Shown here piece after piece: positions 22,944 through 29,570 of a stretch of DNA of 29,570 nucleotides. Made by a program: the position numbers and the translations under genes. The stretch comes from JAIOHN01 sp038258185 (GTDB lineage: Bacteria > Chloroflexota > Anaerolineae > Aggregatilineales > Phototrophicaceae), in assembly GCA_038258185.1 (NCBI GenBank), contig JBBSQD010000046.1:1-29570 (forward strand). Reading direction: 5' to 3'. The notes under the pieces were generated by a model that did no database searches, was not told the origin of the DNA, and saw nothing but the letters and a program-made list of their open reading frames with translations. Positions within the stretch are counted from its first letter, which is position 1, and every line of letters begins with the position of its first letter.

Positions 22944-23884
22944 TACGTAACCTTCAACCCAGAGCGTAAAACCTGCCAGTAGGCTTTAATCCGTTCCTGA
23001 CGCAATGCGCGTTTGTGACCGAGTAGACTTTTCAGGCCTTCGATGGCAATCTGCACGAGATAGGTCGTCAGCAGGAAAACCCGCAGCAGATAGGCCACAG
23101 CCACACCATGATACTTATGGAAATAGCGCAGTTTGCTTTCCTGAAAATAGACGTGACGATTGGCAATGACCTGTTCGCTGCTCTTGCCACCATGATGGAT
23201 AATCGTGGCGGTTCCCAGATACACGACACGCCATCCAGCATTTTTTGCGCGTTTGCACCAATCCATTTCCTCTGAGTACATGATGTAGCCTTCATCCAAC
23301 CCGCCGATCTGCGTATACACTTCGCGCCGCAGCATCAGCGCGGAACCCTGCACCCAATCTACATCGAGAACCGCATTGTCGGGTTCATCGGTGACGTAAT
23401 AGTGATCTAAAAGGGATTTGGGCGCATAAGGCTGGAGCCAGGTGCTTTCAAAAAAGGCGAGTTGCACGGTTGGGAAACGACGCCGTGTCGATTGGGTGGT
23501 GCCGTCAGAATTGAGCGTGTGTGGGCCGATAATGCCTATATCGGTATTACCGTCTAAGTAGGCGATCATGTCAGAAAGTGCGTTGGCCTGCACCTCGGTG
23601 TCGGGATTAAGCAGCAAGATATGCCGACCCTGCGCGACTTCCATGCCGATATTATTGCAGCGCGAAAAGCCCAAATTCTGCTTTTGTGCCAATAGCGTGA
23701 CCTGTGGATAGCGCTCATGTAGCAGGCTGATGGTATGGTCGCTACTGGCTGAATCGACCACGATAATTTCAACAGCCAGGTCTTGTGCCTTACTGCTGGA
23801 CAGTGTGCTCACGATACTGTCTATACAGGCGGCAAGTAAATCGGCCACATTCCAACTGACAATAATGATCGAAAGATCGAACAT
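22943..23884 (-). CDS. GT2-family glycosyltransferase, WbbL/rhamnosyltransferase-like
   Basis: This 313-residue GT-A enzyme has S-I-I-I-V-S-W-N at the start, V-V-D-S-A-S-S-D nucleotide contacts, G-F-S-R-C-N-N, and a D-x-D-type metal site in L-L-N-P-D-T-E. The later W-V-Q-G-S-A-L-M-L-R-R and E-E-M-D-W-C-K-R segments hold the likely catalytic Asp. This set is that of WbbL-like rhamnosyl and related transferases. C-terminal hydrophobic stretches suggest membrane association. AGAGG precedes the ATG by about 6 bases. It is the first gene of the six-gene chain. A TAAAAT box at 23918-23913 may be the -10 of the operon promoter, although its -35 is poor. Confidence 0.87.
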   Translation of the reverse strand: MFDLSIIIVSWNVADLLAACIDSIVSTLSSSKAQDLAVEIIVVDSASSDHTISLLHERYPQVTLLAQKQNLGFSRCNNIGMEVAQGRHILLLNPDTEVQANALSDMIAYLDGNTDIGIIGPHTLNSDGTTQSTRRRFPTVQLAFFESTWLQPYAPKSLLDHYYVTDEPDNAVLDVDWVQGSALMLRREVYTQIGGLDEGYIMYSEEMDWCKRAKNAGWRVVYLGTATIIHHGGKSSEQVIANRHVYFQESKLRYFHKYHGVAVAYLLRVFLLTTYLVQIAIEGLKSLLGHKRALRQERIKAYWQVLRSGLKVT

Positions 23885-23912
23885 TGTTTTCCTCTATGCC
23901 TAAAACGCCGCC

Positions 23913-23918
23913 ATTTTA
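23913..23918 (-). promoter_or_regulatory. Possible -10 box for the six-gene glycan operon
   Basis: TAAAAT on the minus strand (5 of 6 consensus) lies about 30 bases before the GT2 start. It sits in an AT-rich 151-base gap shared with the divergent secreted-protein gene. No good -35 is seen at 16-18 bases, so confidence is low. Confidence 0.3.
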
Positions 23919-24035
23919 CCAGATTAATTTACATATATTCACCATTTAGATCACACTTCGATAACATTTTCGCCCGATGATAAGGTCAGTAACACAAATG
24001 ACAAGCAGAGAACTGTACGTAAAGGAACACTTATC

Positions 24036-24803
24036 ATGAATGCTAAAAAATGGATTGTGGGTTCAGCACTGGTGGGTACACTGGTTCTGGGTGCGGGGGC
24101 GATCAGCGCGCAGGGTCCGGGTGGCGCAGGTGGAATGGGTGGTCAGGGACGCCCCGGTTTTCCTGGTGGACGCGGTGCCGGTGGCTTTGGCGAAGTGATG
24201 GTGGTGATCGAGGAGCAGACCGGACTTGACCCGAGTGAGATTCGCCTGCAACTTCAGGAAGGTTCGACACTGGCTGATATTATCACCGAAAACGGTGGTG
24301 ATGTGGATACCGTAATCAGCGAAGCCGTCACTGCCGCGACCGAGCGCATTAATCAGGCCGTCGAAAATGAACGGATTACACAGGAAAAAGCCGACGAAAT
24401 GATCGCCGAGCTTGAAAGTATCTTCACCGAAGCGGTTAACAGTGACACGCCGATTCGTGAGGGTCTGCAACAGTTCCGGGATCAACTGCCGGGCGGCCCA
24501 GGCCAGAACTTCGGAAATCAGATGGGTCGTGGTATGAATCGCCCGATGCTGAATATGGGTATCCTCTCGATTGCAGCTGAGGAAACTGGCCTGACGGTAG
24601 AGGAATTGTCAGCACAGATTCAGGATGGTGCCACACTTGGCGATATCCTGACTGAAAATGACGTCGACATCGCAGCTTTTGTGGATAGTGTGATTAGCGA
24701 AGCCGAGACCCGTATGAACGAAAATCAGGCCAATCAGCTTACACGCCTGCGTGATCGTCTGAATGAGCAGCTTGGTATCAGCAGCGCTGAGGCCGATGCC
24801 TAA
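24036..24803 (+). CDS. Small secreted protein with a duplicated helical module
   Basis: I do not recognise a named family with certainty. The 255-residue product has a clear signal peptide (1-26, A-x-A type site near I-S-A-Q), a Gly/Pro/Arg-rich stretch (27-52), and then two related helical modules (about 57-130 and 177-246). Each module contains E-x-T-G-L, then L-Q-E-G-S-T-L-A-D-I-I-T-E-N-G (copy 1) or I-Q-D-G-A-T-L-G-D-I-L-T-E-N-D (copy 2), then V-I-S-E-A. A Gly/Asn/Met-rich linker joins them. There is no cysteine and no membrane anchor. AAAGGA lies 9 bases before the ATG. It is a single-gene unit with a strong terminator. Similar T-L-A-D-I modules occur in secreted proteins of unknown function. 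Confidence 0.75.
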   Translation: MNAKKWIVGSALVGTLVLGAGAISAQGPGGAGGMGGQGRPGFPGGRGAGGFGEVMVVIEEQTGLDPSEIRLQLQEGSTLADIITENGGDVDTVISEAVTAATERINQAVENERITQEKADEMIAELESIFTEAVNSDTPIREGLQQFRDQLPGGPGQNFGNQMGRGMNRPMLNMGILSIAAEETGLTVEELSAQIQDGATLGDILTENDVDIAAFVDSVISEAETRMNENQANQLTRLRDRLNEQLGISSAEADA

Positions 24804-24824
24804 AGCAGCTGTTGCGGAATAAAG

Positions 24825-24863
24825 AAACAGGGATGTGCAGACCGCGCATCCCTGTTTTTGTTT
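24825..24863. terminator. Bidirectional terminator between convergent genes
   Basis: A 14-bp stem (24825-24838 with 24844-24857, one G-U or equivalent mismatch) with a 5-base loop is followed on the plus strand by TTTTTGTTT and on the minus strand by CTTTATT. It sits between the secreted-protein stop and the tatD stop, and can end both transcripts. Confidence 0.85.
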
Positions 24864-25653
24864 AACTGAGTTGAAATAAGTGCTGGGCGTTTTCGGTAGT
24901 GATTGCGCCCATCGCTTCGGTGGTGATCTGTCTGAGAGCCGCCAGACGATCCACCATAAAGGGGATGTAAGCCGGTTCATTACGTTTTCCGCGATGCGGG
25001 ATTGGGGTGAGAAACGGGCCATCGGTTTCCACCAAAATCTTATCCTCTGGCACCTCAACCGCAATCCGGCGCAGATCGTCCGCGTTTTTATAGGTGATGG
25101 GCCCGGTAAAGCCCAGATAGAAGTTGAGCTTAATCGCCCGTTGCGCAATCTCCGCAGGTGCGGAAAATGAGTGCAAAACACCGGGGCGCTCCTTCAGTGA
25201 TGGTGGCAAGGTCGCTGCCCAATTTTCCAATATAGCCATCACGTCCTCACTGGCCTCACGGTTATGAATAATCACCGGCAATTCCAGCCTACGAGCCAGA
25301 TCAAGCTGCGCTTCGAAGGCTTCTATCTGCCTGGATTTTGGACTTTTGTCCCAGTAATAATCCAATCCGATTTCACCAACTGCCACTATTTTTGAGGCTG
25401 ATCTGTGGATATTCTCGATCTCCGTCAATATCTCGTCGGAAAAGTCCGCGGTGCTGGTCGGATGGACACCCACAGCCGCATAAATCTGGACGTGCTGCCC
25501 GGCCAGTGCAACTGCTTCGTGAGCAGTCTTAACATCAACTGCCGGGATAATGATGCGATTGACGTCAGCAGCACCCGCGCGGTCAATCACCTGTTGGCGA
25601 TCTGCATCGTACTGATCAAAATTGAGATGGCAATGGGTATCAATCAGGCTCAC
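24862..25653 (-). CDS. tatD: TatD-family metal-dependent DNase
   Basis: This 263-residue amidohydrolase-fold enzyme has all TatD metal ligands: H7-x-H9 in D-T-H-C-H-L, E94 in G-E-I-G-L-D-Y, H130 in I-I-H-N-R, H161 in H-S-F-S, and D211 in E-T-D-G-P-F-L. TatD proteins are cytoplasmic 3'-5' exonucleases linked to DNA repair or degradation and tRNA or D-aminoacyl processing in some members. The length is typical. The ATG overlaps the gmd stop by four bases (ATGA), so it is expressed with nucleotide-sugar genes, for which no functional link is known. Confidence 0.93.
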   Translation of the reverse strand: MSLIDTHCHLNFDQYDADRQQVIDRAGAADVNRIIIPAVDVKTAHEAVALAGQHVQIYAAVGVHPTSTADFSDEILTEIENIHRSASKIVAVGEIGLDYYWDKSPKSRQIEAFEAQLDLARRLELPVIIHNREASEDVMAILENWAATLPPSLKERPGVLHSFSAPAEIAQRAIKLNFYLGFTGPITYKNADDLRRIAVEVPEDKILVETDGPFLTPIPHRGKRNEPAYIPFMVDRLAALRQITTEAMGAITTENAQHLFQLS

Positions 25654-26624
25654 TTGCTCATTTGTTCCTTTAGTAACTGATAGTCGGCTTCAACCATCAT
25701 CTGAATCAGTTCCTCAAAACTGACCTGCGGCTCCCAGCCTAACACCTGGCCGGCTTTGCTGGGATCGCCCACCAGCAGATCCACTTCGGCAGGACGCATA
25801 TACAGTTCATCCTGCACGGTGTAATTTTTCCAGTCGAGATCGAGACAGCTAAAAGCGACTTCCAGCAATCGCTCGACCGAGTGAGTCGAACCGGTGGCTA
25901 CCACATAATCGTCGGGTGTGTCCTGTTGCAACATGAGCCACATCGCCTGGACATAATCGCCAGCGAAACCCCAGTCGCGCCGGGCTTCATAATTGCCCAT
26001 CCGCAGTTCGTGAGTCAATCCCAGCTTGATTTTGGCGACGTGTTCACTCACTTTACGTGTGACAAATTCGAAGCCGCGCCGGGGCGATTCATGATTAAAC
26101 AGGATGCCGCTGGTAGCATGTAAATTATAGCTTTCGCGATAATTAACTGTGATCCAGTGGCCGTAAACTTTGGCTACGCCGTAAGGACTGCGTGGATAGA
26201 AAGGCGTGGTTTCCTTTTGCGGGACTTCACGGACTTTGCCAAACATCTCACTGCTGGACGCCTGATAAAAGCGAATTTCCGGGTTGATGGTGCGGATAGC
26301 ATCCAGCATACGGGTGACACCCAACGCGGTGACATCACCGGTTAAAACCGGCTGATCCCACGAAGCCGGCACAAAACTCTGCGCGGCCAGGTTGTAAACT
26401 TCGACTGGCTGCACCTGACTTAAAGCCCGTGTCAGGCTGGTCTGGTCGTGCATATCGCCAGAAACAAGATGGATCTGATCCTGAATGTGACGGATACGTT
26501 CAAAATTCAGGGTGCTGGTTCGGCGGATTAAGCCATAGACGTCATAATCCTGTTTCAAAAGGAACTCTGCCAGGTAGGAACCATCCTGACCTGTAATGCC
26601 GGTAATTAATGCGCGTTTTTTCAT
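25650..26624 (-). CDS. gmd: GDP-mannose 4,6-dehydratase
   Basis: This 324-residue extended SDR converts GDP-D-mannose to GDP-4-keto-6-deoxy-D-mannose. It shows the cofactor motif G-I-T-G-Q-D-G-S-Y (9-17), R-R-T-S-T-L-N typical of GMD, Ser/Glu in S-S-S-E-M-F-G (123-129), and catalytic Y148-x-x-x-K152 in Y-G-V-A-K. N-H-E-S-P-R-R-G is also family-typical. The ATG at 26624 with AGGAGA 11 bases upstream is preferred; the in-frame TTG at 26645 would add seven residues. It lies 58 bases after rmd and overlaps tatD. With the neighbouring reductase it makes a two-step nucleotide-sugar pathway. Confidence 0.95.
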   Translation of the reverse strand: MKKRALITGITGQDGSYLAEFLLKQDYDVYGLIRRTSTLNFERIRHIQDQIHLVSGDMHDQTSLTRALSQVQPVEVYNLAAQSFVPASWDQPVLTGDVTALGVTRMLDAIRTINPEIRFYQASSSEMFGKVREVPQKETTPFYPRSPYGVAKVYGHWITVNYRESYNLHATSGILFNHESPRRGFEFVTRKVSEHVAKIKLGLTHELRMGNYEARRDWGFAGDYVQAMWLMLQQDTPDDYVVATGSTHSVERLLEVAFSCLDLDWKNYTVQDELYMRPAEVDLLVGDPSKAGQVLGWEPQVSFEELIQMMVEADYQLLKEQMSK

Positions 26625-26682
26625 TAGTATCGTATTCTCCTGCAATTAGGGATTGGTCACTTGCTGAGCGGGCAGACCTGGT

Positions 26683-27639
26683 TTAAGCCGTGTCTGTACT
26701 CGCTGCTACACGCTGTCGGCAATCCTCAAGTAAATCTTTTAAAGTCTGTTCAAAGGGGATTTCTGGCTGCCAACCGGTTGCGGCGTGAATGCGGGAAATA
26801 TCACCCCATTTGATGGAGGCATCCGCTTTGGTCATTCGGGCAGGGTCGGCTCGCACCTCGATTGGCCGTTTGCTAAAACTGAGCAACGTATCCAGCAGAT
26901 ACTGGATGCTGTAGGCTTTATTGGAAGCCACGTTGTAGACATCACCGGGCTGGCCCAGTTCGATCACCTGTTGATATGCACGGACAACATCACGAACATC
27001 GGTAAAGTCGCGTTGGGCATCCAGGCGGCCTACGTACATCACGGGCTCTCTCTGACCAGCCTCAATGCGCGCAATCTGCATCGCAAAATCCGGCGCGACA
27101 AAACCCTCACGCTGACCGGGGCCGGTGTGATTGAAAGGACGAACACGGATAATCGGCAGGCCATCGCTCAGATAATATTGCAGGCCAAGCATATCCTGCG
27201 TAATTTTGCTGACGCCATAAGGTGAGCCGGGATAAAAGGGCGCGTTCTCATCAATCGGATTCTCATCAGCACCGTAAATTTCCGCAGAGCTTATCAATAA
27301 AATGCGCGGGGTAAGTTTAATATCCAGACAGGCGCTGATAATATTGAGCTGCGAACGAATATTATTTTCCAGTGTAAGCCAGGGTTCGCGGAACGATTGG
27401 CGTGGAGATGATTGGGCTGCCAGATGATAAATATGATCTGGCTGAATAGCCTGTATCAAAGATTTTACAGCCGCAAAGTCGCGTAAGTCGACCTGATGCA
27501 AAGCGTGAAATAAGCTCGTGTCGGTGGATTCCTGAGCGAAAACTGTACCATGCAGTTCAATTTCTGAATGGGAGTCGGTTAAGTGCTGAGACAGGTGATT
27601 GCCGACAAAACCTCGTGCACCAGTGATTAGAACGCGCAA
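26683..27639 (-). CDS. rmd: GDP-6-deoxy-D-lyxo-4-hexulose reductase (RMD-type)
   Basis: This 318-residue extended SDR has G-A-R-G-F-V-G (7-13), S-S-A-E-I-Y-G (117-123), and Y141-x-x-x-K145. The diagnostic R-P-F-N-H-T-G-P-G-Q and Q-R-D-F-T-D-V-R-D segments are characteristic of GDP-6-deoxy-D-mannose reductases. It would reduce the product of Gmd to GDP-D-rhamnose. The GDP-L-fucose synthase alternative is less likely, since that family also epimerises and carries different motifs. The start is a TTG with GGA 8 bases upstream, and a perfect TATAAT lies about 38 bases upstream. It is the first gene of rmd-gmd-tatD. Confidence 0.88.
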   Translation of the reverse strand: MRVLITGARGFVGNHLSQHLTDSHSEIELHGTVFAQESTDTSLFHALHQVDLRDFAAVKSLIQAIQPDHIYHLAAQSSPRQSFREPWLTLENNIRSQLNIISACLDIKLTPRILLISSAEIYGADENPIDENAPFYPGSPYGVSKITQDMLGLQYYLSDGLPIIRVRPFNHTGPGQREGFVAPDFAMQIARIEAGQREPVMYVGRLDAQRDFTDVRDVVRAYQQVIELGQPGDVYNVASNKAYSIQYLLDTLLSFSKRPIEVRADPARMTKADASIKWGDISRIHAATGWQPEIPFEQTLKDLLEDCRQRVAASTDTA

Positions 27640-27676
27640 ACGATTTTTCCAATGATCAGGTTGAGATAGTCCCCGT

Positions 27677-27682
27677 ATTATA
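27677..27682 (-). promoter_or_regulatory. -10 box of the rmd-gmd-tatD operon
   Basis: A perfect TATAAT on the minus strand lies in the 62-base gap after the DUF4397 gene and predicts a leader of about 30 bases. The -35 at 17 bases is poor (CTAGCA). The surrounding ATTATAAT is self-complementary, so the same bases also read TATAAT on the plus strand. Confidence 0.5.
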
Positions 27683-27701
27683 ATGGATGCGCTTTTGAGT
27701 G

Positions 27702-29570
27702 CTAGTCTGAACCCGTTTCATAAGGCACGACAAACGCCTTGACGATACGCGAATCTGGCTGTTGATAGGCGATGACATCATAATGGCCGCCTGCTTCCAG
27801 ATTAACCGCACGGATTGATGCCGCTACGGTAGTGGGGTCATCCAGTGTATCCAGAACGTGCAGTCCATAAATGCCTGCGGGGGCAATGCCGACTGGGGAG
27901 TAGTTGTATTTATCGACATCCTGAACCGCGATCACCACTTCCATGCCAATGGATACTGACCGGCGAAATGTTTCCGAGTCTGGCTGCACCGCGAGATTGC
28001 TGGTTGTAGCTTCGGCAGATGCGGGTGAATAAGCGAGGCCCAAACGCACATCTCCGCTTAGGGTGGCATTAAACAGACGAAGATGCGATGAACCACCATC
28101 CAGAATGAGATTGTTGTCTGGCATCACGACAAGCTGAATCCCCAGATCATTCGATCCATAGGCCACGATCGTATAGGGGCTGCTGGGTTGCAGCGGCACC
28201 ACCATTGCGGCAACTTCGTTATCCGTACCACTGATGCGCACGCTGATTTCAGCACTGCCATCGCGGAAGGGGATATCGGCCAGTGGCGAACCCTGCGCAT
28301 AGCTGATCTGTGTCGCCAGTAATTCTTCGTTGACCATCAGATCGAGTGAGAGATTATCATCCACAGCATTGATCAGACGGGCACGTGTCAGCAGTTCTGA
28401 TACTTCGGACACAGTGCCATCCGGGTTTTCGACAACTTCAACAGGTGTTTCGTCGATGCCAATACGATCACTGAAAATGAGCGGTTGATCGTCTCCGCGT
28501 CCAGTCAATAAATACAGATAGCTCAGGCCGGGTTCGAATTGAAGATTCGAGGCCGATTCCAATTGCGTGGTGGTTTCGCCATTTTCGACAGCATTCCAGA
28601 ACACGGTGTAATTGACCAGCGGAATATCCACCGCGATGGGCGGCTGACCATAACTCAGATCACTGACCTGCGGTAAGGGGCCAACCTGGGTATCCACGCG
28701 TACAAGATTGACATTGCTCAGCGTATTCATAAATGCGATACGCGCTTCATCCGGTGCCGTCGGGCTAAAGTCTTCACGGTAGGTGACAAGTCTCAGGTCG
28801 GATTGCTCACCAAGAATGATCAGTGAGAGAATATCATCATTGTTCGCATTTACCTGAAATGAATTGATCGGTTGAATTTCGGCAGGGTCGGCATCGCGTG
28901 GATAAATATCGATCACGAAAGAACCGGCGACGAGATTTTGACGATCACTGGCCCGTGCGTAATCGAGTGCGGGGACGAATGGCTTTTCATCCATATAAAC
29001 ATCAACCGGGCCGATTGTGGGTGCGGCATGGATGATGCGCAGTTGCATCCGTCCTGATACCTGATTGCGGGTTTCAATTACTGCGGGTTCAGCCGGATTG
29101 CCAGCCACTATAAATGTGTAATCGACGCGCTCGCGTAATTGAATCGGATAATCGAGCGCAGGGCTGGCACCCAGTTGGAAATTCAGATTGGTGTCGCTGG
29201 CAGACAAAATCACGGGTGCTGCAGGCTGACCAGAAGCCACAGCCGAAACGACCGGATTTCCCCCTTGCGTGACGGTTAATGTGTCGCTGCCATTTGCAAC
29301 GAGATTCAGAAATGTGAGGCGGCTTTCGCCACTATTCAGCGCTTCAATAGATTCTGGAAATGTGGAGAGTATGAGGTTATCCATTGTGCCGGTTAAGACC
29401 AGCATCAGATGGTCGCCGCCCTGAAATGAAACCGGGGTTTCCAGCAGATTTTCATCCGCATCTGGCCGGACACCACGCGGAACCACTCTTAAGAAATAAT
29501 CGCCTGCGACAATGCCGGATGGTTCGGTAAAGCCTGTGAAATCGAGATTGGTGCCGACAGCTAAACGCTC
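27702..29570 (-). CDS. DUF4397-type repeat protein, 5' end outside the window
   Basis: The frame is open from the window edge to the stop at 27702, giving at least 622 residues; the N-terminus and any signal peptide are missing. The product is a string of beta-rich units of roughly 100-120 residues in the style of DUF4397 domains: L-R-I-I-H-A-A-P-T-I-G-P-V-D-V-Y-M-D, then an A-G-S-F-V-I-D-I-Y-P-type strand, and later A-R-L-I-N-A-V-D, L-R-L-F-N-A and I-R-A-V-N-L-E-A-G-G-H-Y-D-V. Such domains are found on bacterial surface or secreted proteins of unknown role. An internal GTG at 29486 is not the start, because in-frame coding with the same character (A-G-D-Y-F-L-R-V) continues upstream of it. 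No membrane anchor or sortase signal is seen at the C-terminus. Confidence 0.8.
   Translation of the reverse strand, partial: ERLAVGTNLDFTGFTEPSGIVAGDYFLRVVPRGVRPDADENLLETPVSFQGGDHLMLVLTGTMDNLILSTFPESIEALNSGESRLTFLNLVANGSDTLTVTQGGNPVVSAVASGQPAAPVILSASDTNLNFQLGASPALDYPIQLRERVDYTFIVAGNPAEPAVIETRNQVSGRMQLRIIHAAPTIGPVDVYMDEKPFVPALDYARASDRQNLVAGSFVIDIYPRDADPAEIQPINSFQVNANNDDILSLIILGEQSDLRLVTYREDFSPTAPDEARIAFMNTLSNVNLVRVDTQVGPLPQVSDLSYGQPPIAVDIPLVNYTVFWNAVENGETTTQLESASNLQFEPGLSYLYLLTGRGDDQPLIFSDRIGIDETPVEVVENPDGTVSEVSELLTRARLINAVDDNLSLDLMVNEELLATQISYAQGSPLADIPFRDGSAEISVRISGTDNEVAAMVVPLQPSSPYTIVAYGSNDLGIQLVVMPDNNLILDGGSSHLRLFNATLSGDVRLGLAYSPASAEATTSNLAVQPDSETFRRSVSIGMEVVIAVQDVDKYNYSPVGIAPAGIYGLHVLDTLDDPTTVAASIRAVNLEAGGHYDVIAYQQPDSRIVKAFVVPYETGSD

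Noticed and set aside
1..29570. Searched for tRNA genes, insertion sequences, integrases, phage genes, CRISPR repeats and toxin-antitoxin pairs.
   Set aside because: None seen; gaps are too short for most, and every large open frame on the coding strands is accounted for by a chromosomal gene.

Overview
The window looks like a chromosomal stretch from an uncultured or little-studied Chloroflexota bacterium, most likely Anaerolineae-like. This is inferred from: the long Pro/Thr/Glu-rich extracytoplasmic linkers on membrane-anchored proteins; an actinobacterial-type fhaA/fhaB/rodA/pbpA locus without an outer-membrane system; a rpsF-ssb-rpsR operon with an acidic, extended S18; and base composition near 50% GC. 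No database search was possible, so the taxonomy is tentative. Coding density is very high, all intergenic gaps are under about 220 bases, and I see no tRNA, rRNA, mobile element or CRISPR array.

Layout. (1) 25-4809, minus strand: a membrane-anchored thioredoxin-like protein, a glyoxalase-II-like metallo-hydrolase coupled to the lipid II flippase murJ, and a membrane-anchored C39-like cysteine peptidase with C-terminal TPRs. (2) 5026-6776, plus strand: a coupled pair of a UPF0104/LPG-synthase-type membrane protein and a PHP-domain phosphoesterase. (3) 6778-12515, minus strand: fhaA, fhaB-like, an atypical SDR, an MTA phosphorylase (mtnP), rodA/ftsW and a pbpA-like gene, all tightly packed. 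(4) 12639-15181, minus strand: a SurA/PpiC-type foldase, then the rpsF-ssb-rpsR operon with a promoter, a leader and a terminator. (5) 15317-23884, minus strand: six genes joined by overlapping start and stop codons (GT2, GT4, GT-C transferase, YfhO-like protein, O-antigen-ligase-like protein, Nudix hydrolase). (6) 24036-24803, plus strand: a small secreted protein with an internal duplication. (7) 24862-27639, minus strand: rmd, gmd and tatD. (8) 27702 to the window end, minus strand: a large DUF4397-type extracellular protein that is still open at the edge.

How the genes work together. Regions 1, 3 and 4 centre on the cell envelope: MurJ flips lipid II, RodA would polymerise it, the PbpA-like protein would be its partner, FhaA/FhaB would provide phosphothreonine-dependent control, and the foldase would help secreted proteins mature. 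Regions 5 and 7 make and export a surface glycan; gmd plus rmd predicts GDP-D-rhamnose as one donor.

The most notable result is that the PbpA-like protein keeps the class-B PBP fold but has lost all three transpeptidase motifs. It therefore looks like a pseudo-transpeptidase retained beside an intact RodA. In the same operon, the SDR has lost the usual Tyr-Lys pair, and fhaA appears to be read from a leaderless promoter.
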